DNA of 6,788 bases from an uncultured Collinsella sp. (GCA_902495155.1 CABUWD010000109.1:1-6788), one strand, 5' to 3'. Positions 1 through 6,675 are shown, counted from the first letter of the stretch. Notes: a model not told the origin generated them from the sequence alone. Numbers and translations are program-made.

Positions 1-60
1 GACGCGCCACTGCGACGTGTCGCGCTGTCGCGACAGCGCGACACGTCGCAGTGGCGCGTC
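1..60. repeat. Perfect 60-bp palindrome at the window edge
   Basis: Bases 31-60 are the exact reverse complement of bases 1-30, with no spacer and no mismatch. The arms begin GACGCGCCACTGCGACGTGT. The symmetry may continue to the left of the window, which cannot be seen. The frame of gene 1 stays open through both arms. The right arm reads into a plausible beta-helix start (SQWRVYLDNDIVLND), while the left arm translates to arginine-rich sequence of no recognisable kind. The simplest reading is that only the right arm is native and the left arm is a fold-back from assembly, amplification or an adapter. A hairpin telomere or a real inverted repeat cannot be excluded. Confidence 0.95.
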
Positions 61-3000
61 TATCTCGATAACGATATCGTTCTTAACGATGATGATATGA
101 ATGCCATTGTTGAGGATACGGTCAAGCACCTCTCCTTTGGCAACAAAGAACATCCCTTTAAGGGCCTCTTTGACGGTCGAAACCATACCGTGAAGGGCCT
201 GAACTACGAGAATAAGGTCTTGGACCCCGAGCGCGACACGGGCTTCTTTGCCGAGACCGACGGCGCCACCATCAAGAACTTCCTTGTCGAGGACGCCAAC
301 ATCTGGGCGGACTTCCGCGGCGGCATCATCGTGGGCAAGGCCGTCAAAACCAGCTTCGAAAACGTCATGGTCATGGAGAGCACCCTGCACGTTACGTGCG
401 CCAACAACATGCTTAACGTTATCACGAACGCTGGTTTCGAAGGCGGCATGATCGCAGGCGAGCTGGAGGGCTGCAACCTGTACAACTGCGAGGTGCGCGG
501 CGGTCGAGCCGTTCATAACACCACTGCAGGTGTGCAGGCGATCGGCGGCGAGGGCCTGTATATGGCGGCGTTTGCCGGCTACGTTAAGAACTCGACCATC
601 GAGTACTGCCGCGTCACGCCCACGCGAAGCGAGGATGGCTCCTCGATGGACATGACCGACGTTACCAATAAGTACGATGTGGCCATCGGCGCCCTGGGCG
701 GCAACAACGTGTACGCTTCGGGCTTCGTCGGTTGCATGGCGGAAGGCGCTAAAGTCATCGACTGCTTTTCAACGGCGAAATGCTATAGCTATGCCGCGTC
801 GTACGTGGGCGTTGTCTCCGTAACGCGCGCCTGGACGGGCGGTCTTGCGGGCCGCATCTTGTCTAAGAGCGGTAATGAAATCACTCGCAGCCATTTCGCC
901 GGCGATTTGAGCTCGCGCCAGTACAACCCCATCGCCGTGATCCCCATTATTCAAAATGATGTGAACCTAGGCGGTATTGCTGCGCGCGCCAACAAGGGCG
1001 ACGCCACGGTCACCGAGTGCTACTTTAAGCCGAGCGTGAGCCTAAACGGCAGCAGCCAGGGTACCGCGGCTAAGAAAAAGATCCCTTCGTTTGGCGGCGA
1101 CGGTACCACCAAGGGCGACAGCTACGGTCCGTGGGACGACGAGCGCTACACCACGCGTGAGCTGTGGGAGGAGCACGACTACGACTTCTGTGCCGGCACC
1201 ATGCGCTCGACCGCCAACGACGATGCCCTGGGTGGCCAGCACACCAATGAGTGGGCGATGGACTACAAACTGAAGATTCCCGTACACGGCAAAAGCGTGA
1301 AGACGACGACCGACTTCCCCGGCGCGGGTACGGCAACCGTTCTGGCAACCATGTTGGGCAAAGACCAGTCCACCAGCAATCCGTACACCTTTGCGGTGAG
1401 CGCCGTGCTAGCCGGAACGGCACAGGGCTTGGCCCAAGGCGATACGTCGGTAACGTTTAAGCAGGAGACCTCTGCAAAGCCTGAGGGGCTGAGCGAGGCG
1501 AACGACGGTTACCGCTTTATGGGTTGGTTCCGCGAACCCGATGTGCGTGTGAACCACATTGGCCAAGACAACAGCTGGTTTGACGGCAAGACCGATGACG
1601 CCGCTGTTAAGGACGGCAAGTGCGTCGAAGAGAACACGGCCCACGACAAGACTTCGACCTACACTGCCGACAACGGCAAGGATCATGACGCGAGTGAGGG
1701 CTTCAAGGGCAACGACCTCTTTATCGCTTCGTATGAGGCGCAGGTACTGTTCTATAACGTTGAGGGCAAGACGATCAATTGGAAAGACGGCAAGGCACAC
1801 GATCGGTCCACGGACTGGTACCGCTATGGCGTCGGCCTGACGCCTGCTGCCCCAGCGGATCGCGGCAGCTTGTCGAAAACCGCGACGTTTATCGGCTGGA
1901 CCACGCAGCCGAACGACGATAAGAGCATGAATGGCGCCTATGCTGCCATTACCTCAGATCGGCTGGCTGATCTGAAAAACAAGGGAGCATTCTATCCCGT
2001 GGGCAGCGAGATTGCCGTGGTCGGCCCCACCGATTTCTATCCCGTGTACAGCGACTACGTGTCACACATCATGACGGAGTTCGAGGGCAATGAGCAGGAT
2101 ACGCTCAATGATGTAACCCAGCGCGTAGACGTGGGCAAAACTCACGTTAAGGTTGAGACTGCAGAAGATGGCACAAGCGCGTATACCGTGCAGGTGCTCG
2201 ACGTATCCGGCAAAGCTATATCCGAGGACGGCGAGCTGCCCAAGGGCTATCGCTTCCTGGGCTGGTATGAAAACAAGCAAAATGCGGATGGGTCCGAGGT
2301 GGAGGTGCGCGTAAGCCGCGATCCCAGCTATACGCTCCCCGCAGATGTCGATTTAACCGCGCCGCATACCTACATCGCCCGCTTTGAGTACCGAGTGGAT
2401 TATTACGTTCGGGCTTATACCAACCATGAGTTTACGGACAGCAAGCTACTTTGTTCCGTTTGGAATCGCTATCAAACGCCCTTTGAGGAAAACGTCGGTA
2501 GTACCTTCGTGCGTGAAAACGTCGTCCACTGGGGTCCGGAGCATGTTGACCACGGTATAAAGGATAGGTATGACAAAACGTGTGGCACGCGCTTCACGGC
2601 GAATACCCTTGTCGTGAGTCCCCTTAATGCGTACTCGCACAACGTTAAAAACGATACGGGAGCCGATACTCTGAAAAACCTCTATGCCGATACCGATTTT
2701 CCAGGCGCTGCAACGCTAAGCGATACTTGGACTTCGGCTTCGCTGAACGTAACGGTCAAACCGGTGAACGATCGCTATCGCCTGAATTTCTGGACGCTTG
2801 AGCGCGATGGTGAATATTGGACATATGTGAAAAATCCCATCGAGAGCATGGTGCGTACAGATAAGAAGTACTACGTTCGCGCGATGATTACCACGGACGT
2901 TAATTTCTACAACAAGGGCGATAATGTCGTGAGGACTGCCACGCGGCGCTATGAGAGTAACTTGCTGCAGGCCAAGGTGAACGGGGTTGATCCGACGTTC

Positions 3001-5325
3001 ACGTATTATTACCCGCATGTTAATACGTCGGTTAAAGTGGCAGAAAAGCCAGAAGATGGTGAGAAGGGATCGTATGATAACCCCCTGACCCTCGAAGCTT
3101 CCCCGACCGATGCCGAAATGGCCGTGCGGGGCTATAAGTTCCTGGGCTGGATTTCTACGGCCGAGGTCCAGAAGGGATCTGCCGTCTGGAACTATATCTA
3201 TGATGTCGCCAACGACCCCTATGTGACGAGCGATCCGGAAAAGGCGGCGCCATACTTGGCGACGGATGACTCCAAGGTCACCAAGTGTCAGGATGCCTAT
3301 CCCGTCTACGCAAAGTACGACGTCAACTACACCACCAACCTGCACCGCGCAGGTTTTGATGGCACGGACAAGGTCAATGCGCCTAGGTACGACATCGATC
3401 CCGTTATCAACGCGGGCACCGACCCTGCTACGGCAACGGTGACCCCTGATATCGAAACTACGGTATACAAGTCCGGCGGCGAGCTATACAAGCTGAATAA
3501 GGTCGAAATCGAACTTCCGAATGGCGAGGTCAAGGAGCTCGAACCTAACGGCGGTAACTCGTATTCCTATCCGGTGGAGCCCGGCGGGACATATATATTC
3601 GTGGCGTACTATTCGCCGTTGGCGGTCGTGTACCATCTCAATGCCTCGAAAGTGGACGGCAAAGTTGCTCAGCAAGGCGATATGCTCGGCAACCTTGATG
3701 GCGGCATCCCGAAGCCTACTTATGACGTCCGCACTATCGATGGGGATACAGGTAAGTTCAACGTCTTCGTGGGCTGGACGGAAGCCCAGCCGGCACCTGG
3801 CAAGGGCTATGTCGCTTGGTCGGAGGGCATTCGTATGGTGAGTGCTTCTACCGTGGTCAAGGCCCCCATGGAGCTGTACCCGGTCTACCGTCCCAGCCTG
3901 GTTACCGTTCAATCGAACATCGACTCCAATCTTGCGAATCCCGATCTTGTCCGTAGCCTCGGCCGCACTGATTCCGGCGACCAGGTCTCTCTTGAGGTCA
4001 AGGCCGCCGAGGAGGTTGAGGGCATTGACGGCAACAAGTACGACTTTGTCGGCTGGTCGCGCGACTATGAACCCGATGGCAAATACACCCTGTTGACCGA
4101 TGACGAGAAGTATCCCCTCGAGGGCAGCGAGCCCTTTGAGAGCGTGACCTACACCGCGGTGTACAAGATCGCGCCGTATAAGGTGCGCTATCACGGTGTC
4201 GACGGGTCGGTCGTCTTTACGGCGACGGTCGACTCGGACGGCGAGCGAGCGACGGGCGCCGGCTTTGTCCATAACGTCGATGTTCCCAAGGTGGATGAGA
4301 GCGGCAACCCGGTCTATGACAAAAACGGCAATCCCGAGATGGAGAAAAAGTCCGTGGCATACGACCCGGACGCCCACTCCAAGATCGTCGCGCTGCTCGA
4401 TGAACAGGCGGCCAGCGGTGACGTACGCGAGCTCTTCCTGGAGTGGCGATATGTGCCTGCCGTTGGCGCTCCGAAGTCTTGGAATGAGTTTAAGAGCGAG
4501 CCGGTCAAGGGAGACATGGACCTGTATCCCGTGACGCATCGAGTGGCCGCCAACGATACGTCCGATACCGAGAGGCCCGTAGCCATGACCGCGCAGCTTA
4601 AGTGGCTGCTCGATCCCACCGCTGGCAACACAGTCGACAACAACGCCGACGAGGCGCCGTTTAAGGCCTGCTTCGCCGAGCCGTTTATGGGGACGCAGCT
4701 GACTGTTACCGTTAAGCGGGCGAGCTACGGTCCTGGTGTGTCCATGGCGGAGGAACCCGTTAACGACCAGTATGTCTCGCTCTACAGCCTGGGCTCGGGT
4801 AACGGTTCGTTCGACTTGGTCAACCGCCTGGAGTCCAAGAAGACGGGCGAAGGGGGGCAGGCTCCCGGCAATGCCGTGTTCAACTTCGCCAAGACCCATG
4901 CGCTGACGATCGTCAAAAAGACCACCGATGCCAGCGCCATGGGACAGACGTTCCGCTTTAAGGTGACGAAGACGGCGGAGGGAGCCTCTCCCGAGACACG
5001 CGTGGCCGAGGTGAAGGTCGATAAGCGGCAGCAGGAAAACGGTGAGACCTGGTATGTCGGCAGCGTGCAGTTCGCCGCGCCGACGGGCATCTATACCGTC
5101 GAGGAAGACACGAATTGGGCATGGCGCTACGAGGGCGAGCTGAGCACGCCGGGCAAGGCGCCCGGTAAATCTGCCGAGCTGACCATCTCGTCCGCCTCGA
5201 GCGCGGGCGATGCGGTGGTGACGTGCGTCAACACGCGCGCGAAGGACAAATGGGTCGATGGCGGCTCGCGTGCCAAGAATGTTTGGGAAAACGGCGCGCC
5301 GAGGAGGGAGGACAAGGATGACTAA
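1..5325 (+). CDS. Giant secreted surface protein with GLUG beta-helix and InlB-type repeats, 5' end missing
   Basis: This is probably a cell-surface adhesin or extracellular matrix protein. The frame is open to position 1, and sequence before the ATG at 97 (YLDNDIVLNDDD) already belongs to the repeat fold, so that ATG is not the start. The native start and signal peptide lie off the window. Domains in order are: GLUG-type beta-helix (nt about 61-1040, with FDGRNHTVKGL and GGMIAGELEGC); a PWDDERYTTRELWEE linker; about eight divergent InlB/Listeria-Bacteroides repeats (nt about 1260-4545) with Y-x-F-x-GW cores and YPVY strand ends; an unassigned domain (4579-4896); a SpaA/prealbumin-like domain (4897-5238); and a charged tail ending REDKDD. 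There is no LPXTG-like motif and no membrane helix, so retention probably depends on the two downstream genes. It overlaps gene 2 by 8 nt. The class is well supported; ligand and exact role are unknown. Confidence 0.88.
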   Translation, partial: DAPLRRVALSRQRDTSQWRVYLDNDIVLNDDDMNAIVEDTVKHLSFGNKEHPFKGLFDGRNHTVKGLNYENKVLDPERDTGFFAETDGATIKNFLVEDANIWADFRGGIIVGKAVKTSFENVMVMESTLHVTCANNMLNVITNAGFEGGMIAGELEGCNLYNCEVRGGRAVHNTTAGVQAIGGEGLYMAAFAGYVKNSTIEYCRVTPTRSEDGSSMDMTDVTNKYDVAIGALGGNNVYASGFVGCMAEGAKVIDCFSTAKCYSYAASYVGVVSVTRAWTGGLAGRILSKSGNEITRSHFAGDLSSRQYNPIAVIPIIQNDVNLGGIAARANKGDATVTECYFKPSVSLNGSSQGTAAKKKIPSFGGDGTTKGDSYGPWDDERYTTRELWEEHDYDFCAGTMRSTANDDALGGQHTNEWAMDYKLKIPVHGKSVKTTTDFPGAGTATVLATMLGKDQSTSNPYTFAVSAVLAGTAQGLAQGDTSVTFKQETSAKPEGLSEANDGYRFMGWFREPDVRVNHIGQDNSWFDGKTDDAAVKDGKCVEENTAHDKTSTYTADNGKDHDASEGFKGNDLFIASYEAQVLFYNVEGKTINWKDGKAHDRSTDWYRYGVGLTPAAPADRGSLSKTATFIGWTTQPNDDKSMNGAYAAITSDRLADLKNKGAFYPVGSEIAVVGPTDFYPVYSDYVSHIMTEFEGNEQDTLNDVTQRVDVGKTHVKVETAEDGTSAYTVQVLDVSGKAISEDGELPKGYRFLGWYENKQNADGSEVEVRVSRDPSYTLPADVDLTAPHTYIARFEYRVDYYVRAYTNHEFTDSKLLCSVWNRYQTPFEENVGSTFVRENVVHWGPEHVDHGIKDRYDKTCGTRFTANTLVVSPLNAYSHNVKNDTGADTLKNLYADTDFPGAATLSDTWTSASLNVTVKPVNDRYRLNFWTLERDGEYWTYVKNPIESMVRTDKKYYVRAMITTDVNFYNKGDNVVRTATRRYESNLLQAKVNGVDPTFTYYYPHVNTSVKVAEKPEDGEKGSYDNPLTLEASPTDAEMAVRGYKFLGWISTAEVQKGSAVWNYIYDVANDPYVTSDPEKAAPYLATDDSKVTKCQDAYPVYAKYDVNYTTNLHRAGFDGTDKVNAPRYDIDPVINAGTDPATATVTPDIETTVYKSGGELYKLNKVEIELPNGEVKELEPNGGNSYSYPVEPGGTYIFVAYYSPLAVVYHLNASKVDGKVAQQGDMLGNLDGGIPKPTYDVRTIDGDTGKFNVFVGWTEAQPAPGKGYVAWSEGIRMVSASTVVKAPMELYPVYRPSLVTVQSNIDSNLANPDLVRSLGRTDSGDQVSLEVKAAEEVEGIDGNKYDFVGWSRDYEPDGKYTLLTDDEKYPLEGSEPFESVTYTAVYKIAPYKVRYHGVDGSVVFTATVDSDGERATGAGFVHNVDVPKVDESGNPVYDKNGNPEMEKKSVAYDPDAHSKIVALLDEQAASGDVRELFLEWRYVPAVGAPKSWNEFKSEPVKGDMDLYPVTHRVAANDTSDTERPVAMTAQLKWLLDPTAGNTVDNNADEAPFKACFAEPFMGTQLTVTVKRASYGPGVSMAEEPVNDQYVSLYSLGSGNGSFDLVNRLESKKTGEGGQAPGNAVFNFAKTHALTIVKKTTDASAMGQTFRFKVTKTAEGASPETRVAEVKVDKRQQENGETWYVGSVQFAAPTGIYTVEEDTNWAWRYEGELSTPGKAPGKSAELTISSASSAGDAVVTCVNTRAKDKWVDGGSRAKNVWENGAPRREDKDD
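61..1040 (+). other. GLUG-type beta-helix region of the giant protein
   Basis: The coded protein shows successive short units with the pattern hydrophobic-GG-x-x-G followed by a strand that ends in Cys-x-V or a similar group. Examples are GGMIAGELEGCNLYNCEV (from 442), AAFAGYVKNSTIEYCRV (about 565), SGFVGCMAEGAKVIDC (about 718), TGGLAGRI...EITRSHF (about 835) and LGGIAARANKGDATVTECYF (about 967). The opening FKGLFDGRNHTVKGL (about 157-200) is the usual entry into such a helix. GLUG repeats are known from bacterial adhesins and peptidase-associated surface proteins. The unit count is approximate. Confidence 0.72.
1260..4545 (+). repeat. Protein-level array of about eight InlB / Listeria-Bacteroides-type repeats
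   Basis: Tryptophan codons of the repeat cores lie at 1525 (YRFMGW), 1897 (TFIGW), 2263 (YRFLGW), 2791 (YRLNFW), 3148 (YKFLGW), 3775 (VFVGW), 4054 (YDFVGW) and 4444 (LFLEW). Most cores are followed, after a variable stretch, by a closing strand such as FYPVYSDY, AYPVYAKYDVNY, LYPVYRPS or YTAVYK. This is the signature of the InlB B-repeat family, a small beta-grasp-like domain used as a stalk in surface proteins. Spacing is 93 to 209 residues, longer and less regular than classical arrays of roughly 70 residues. The DNA is not repeated, so the array is old and diverged. Confidence 0.75.
4897..5238 (+). other. SpaA/prealbumin-like C-terminal domain of the giant protein
   Basis: The segment starts with HALTIVKKTTDASAMGQTFRF, has a central stretch VGSVQFAAPTGIYTVEED and ends with AVVTCVNTR. 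A first strand with TIVKK, a G-x-YTVEE motif and a closing V-x-C/V-x-NTR strand are the hallmarks of SpaA/Cna-B-like or DUF5979-like domains, which act as stalks in Gram-positive surface proteins and may carry isopeptide bonds. The first-strand lysines and the glutamates of TVEED are candidate bond residues by position only. A short tail (WVDGGSRAKNVWENGAP) follows and ends without an anchor. Confidence 0.6.
5303..5325 (+). promoter_or_regulatory. RBS of gene 2 inside gene 1, with 8-nt stop/start overlap
   Basis: Two consecutive GGAGG motifs (5303-5307 and 5307-5311) lie in the last codons of gene 1, and the second is 6 nt before the ATG at 5318. The ATG and the TAA of gene 1 share ATGACTAA (5318-5325), which points to translational coupling. 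This RBS fixes the start at 5318 rather than the upstream ATG at 5258 in the same frame. Confidence 0.8.
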
Positions 5326-5887
5326 GCGCAAGCGGATCGTCGCCCTCCTTGCCGGCGTCCTCCTTTTGGCCGGCGTCGTCGGCACCTTTGCGTGGCTTTC
5401 GGTTACGGGCGTGCTCGTCAACGAGTTTGGCTTTGGCTCGGTGTCGCCTTCGGTGGACGAGACGCTCAAGGACAACGTGAAAAGGGATGTCTCGGTAAAA
5501 AACACGGGCTCGGCTCCGGCATACCTGCGTGTCGCGGTGGATATCTACTGGCAGGATAAGGATGGCGCGCGCCTGTGGGATGAGCCGGTTGCCGGCACCG
5601 ACTACACCATTGAGTGGGGCGATAAAGGCGATGCCTCCGCCACTAACAGCCCTTCGTCTTGGGTTCTTGCGAGCGACGGGTTCTACTACTGGACGTCTTC
5701 TGTTAAGCCGCTAGACAAGACGGGCGTGCTCATCAAGAGCGTGTCCGAGAAGAAGGCAGATGGTAAAAACCTAGTCGTCGACATTTCGACTCAGGCGATT
5801 CAGTCCACGCCCGACGATGCGGTCACCGAGGCATGGAACTGTACGGTCAAAGATGGCGTGCTGGTGCCGCCGCACGGAGGTGCGTAA
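5318..5887 (+). CDS. TasA/camelysin-like protein with SipW-dependent-type signal peptide
   Basis: The product is 189 residues and probably an exported structural subunit of a surface fibre. Residues 1-25 have a KRKR head and a hydrophobic stretch ending VVGTFAWL, followed by TGVLVNEFGFGSV. This matches the SipW-processed class, in which GGT-[YFW]-A is followed by a short stretch and a N-x-F-x-x-G strand. By analogy with TasA, cleavage would follow Ala25. The body has the family pattern: DVSVKNTGSAPAYLRVAVDIYW (about 55-75), then a DGFYYWTSSVKPLDKTGVLI stretch, then VDISTQAIQS near the end. There is one cysteine in the mature part (EAWNCTV). Gene 1 overlaps it by 8 nt and gene 3 follows after 2 nt, so co-expression in fixed ratio is likely. 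The dedicated signal peptidase is not in the window. Family assignment is good; fibre formation is inferred. Confidence 0.85.
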   Translation: MTKRKRIVALLAGVLLLAGVVGTFAWLSVTGVLVNEFGFGSVSPSVDETLKDNVKRDVSVKNTGSAPAYLRVAVDIYWQDKDGARLWDEPVAGTDYTIEWGDKGDASATNSPSSWVLASDGFYYWTSSVKPLDKTGVLIKSVSEKKADGKNLVVDISTQAIQSTPDDAVTEAWNCTVKDGVLVPPHGGA

Positions 5888-5892
5888 GTATG
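5876..5892 (+). promoter_or_regulatory. RBS and start of gene 3
   Basis: GGAGGT at 5876-5881 lies inside the last codons of gene 2, and 8 nt separate it from the ATG at 5890. Only two bases lie between the TAA of gene 2 and this ATG. This sets the start at 5890, giving a clean signal peptide, instead of the in-frame ATG at 5833 that lies inside gene 2. Confidence 0.8.
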
Positions 5893-6588
5893 GCGTTCCC
5901 GATTCGCAAAGGCGTTGCGCGCTCCTTGCGTTGCATGGTCGCGGCCATTTTCTGCGTGGTCGCGCTCGCCGTTCCCGCCCGCGCGTTTGCCGATAGTCCC
6001 GCGATTGCCTATGACGGAAATGCGCGCCAGCTGACGGTAACGGGGGCGACGGGCTCCTCGGGGGAGCCCGATCTGTTTCCCGCCTTTAAAGATCTAATGC
6101 CCGGCGATGCGCGCGAGCAGCAGATTGAGGTTCGTGCCACGGGCGTAAAGTCCCAGGTACGCGTGTTTGTGCGGGCCGTTGTCGATCACGAGACGGCACA
6201 CCTGCTGTCGCCCATTACCTTAACGGCGTCGGCTGGCGATGCGTCTGACGGTTGGCTCCAGACGGGAACGCCGGGCAGCGTGTTCGCCTATCCCACGCAG
6301 GTCGCCACGTTCACGAGCGATGGCAGCACGGTGCTCAATCTGCAGCTGAGTGTCCCGACGTCGGTGGGCAACGAGCTTGCCGACGCAAACAAGACCATTC
6401 GCTGGGAGATCACCGCCGAGGACGATGGCGAAACAATTCCTGCACAGCCCGCTGGCTCCAAAAAGCCCAGCCTGTTTGGCCTGGCTGCGACGGGCGACAA
6501 CTCGCTCGCTCTGCTTTTGACGCTGCTAACGCTAGCGATTATCGCTTTCATGGCTGCGCTGATCTTGTCCCGAAGGAATAAACGCTAG
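5890..6588 (+). CDS. LAATG-type sortase-anchored surface protein, likely base of the fibre
   Basis: The product is 232 residues. Residues 1-34 form a classical signal peptide: a basic head, a hydrophobic core MVAAIFCVVALAV, and a PARAFA-DS cleavage region. The mature part has a beta domain with LFPAFKDLMPGDAREQQIEVR (about 60-80), VRVFVRAVVD, a LQLSVPTSVGNELAD segment and TIRWEITAED near its end. The LMPGD motif resembles the LKPGD of TasA, so a related fold is likely. Residues 198-202 are LAATG (nt 6481-6495), followed by a membrane helix (about 206-226) and the basic tail SRRNKR, the full layout of a sortase sorting signal. LAXTG is the substrate form described for class E sortases of actinobacteria. 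As the only anchored product here, it probably ties the other two to the wall. The sortase gene is not in view. Confidence 0.85.
   Translation: MAFPIRKGVARSLRCMVAAIFCVVALAVPARAFADSPAIAYDGNARQLTVTGATGSSGEPDLFPAFKDLMPGDAREQQIEVRATGVKSQVRVFVRAVVDHETAHLLSPITLTASAGDASDGWLQTGTPGSVFAYPTQVATFTSDGSTVLNLQLSVPTSVGNELADANKTIRWEITAEDDGETIPAQPAGSKKPSLFGLAATGDNSLALLLTLLTLAIIAFMAALILSRRNKR
6481..6588 (+). other. LAATG cell-wall sorting signal
   Basis: The last 35 codons of gene 3 encode LAATG, a three-residue spacer, about 21 hydrophobic residues (LALLLTLL...ALIL) and SRRNKR. The order of motif, membrane helix and positive tail is diagnostic for sortase substrates. Ala replaces the more common Pro in the second position. 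Confidence 0.85.
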
Positions 6589-6589
6589 G

Positions 6590-6675
6590 TCCATCTTCAA
6601 AATGTTTCGCCCGCCCGGCGGCGGAATATTAGGTTTCCTGCTCTACAGTCCTGCTCGCACGGAGAGCACATTGGA
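6590..6675. repeat. First copy of an 86-nt-spaced structured unit
   Basis: The unit begins two bases after the stop of gene 3 with TCCATCTTCAAAA. It continues with a GC hairpin CCGCC-CGGC-GGCGG (6611-6615 with 6620-6624), then GTTT and the 18-nt core CCTGCTCTACAGTCCTGC (6637-6654), then a tail CGCACGGAGAGCACATT. The core and opening box recur exactly 86 bases downstream. Strand of action is unknown. I do not recognise it as a named RNA or mobile family. Confidence 0.75.

Noticed and set aside
70..81. 12-bp palindrome AACGATATCGTT as an operator
   Set aside because: It lies inside coding sequence of the beta-helix start, has no promoter elements around it and is short enough to be chance.
1954..1975. 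Hairpin TCAGATC/GATCTGA with an 8-nt loop followed by AAAAA
   Set aside because: It lies within coding sequence and has the wrong base run for a terminator on either strand. A 7-bp stem is expected by chance in a gene of this length.
2716..3345. Minus-strand reading frame of 209 codons
   Set aside because: It is a shadow of the repeat region, with no supporting family signal or clear ribosome binding site.
5258..5317. Upstream ATG extending gene 2 by 20 residues
   Set aside because: The extension lies within gene 1, has no ribosome binding site and would bury the signal peptide. The GGAGG pair before 5318 decides the start.
3484..5505. Long minus-strand reading frame of 673 codons opposite gene 1 and the start of gene 2
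   Set aside because: It has no recognisable domain and an arginine/isoleucine-rich composition typical of antisense reading of GC-biased codons. Gene 1 on the other strand has clear domain signatures over the same bases.
5833..5889. Upstream ATG extending gene 3 by 19 residues
   Set aside because: The extension lies within gene 2, is arginine-rich and would displace the signal peptide. GGAGGT at 5876-5881 supports 5890.
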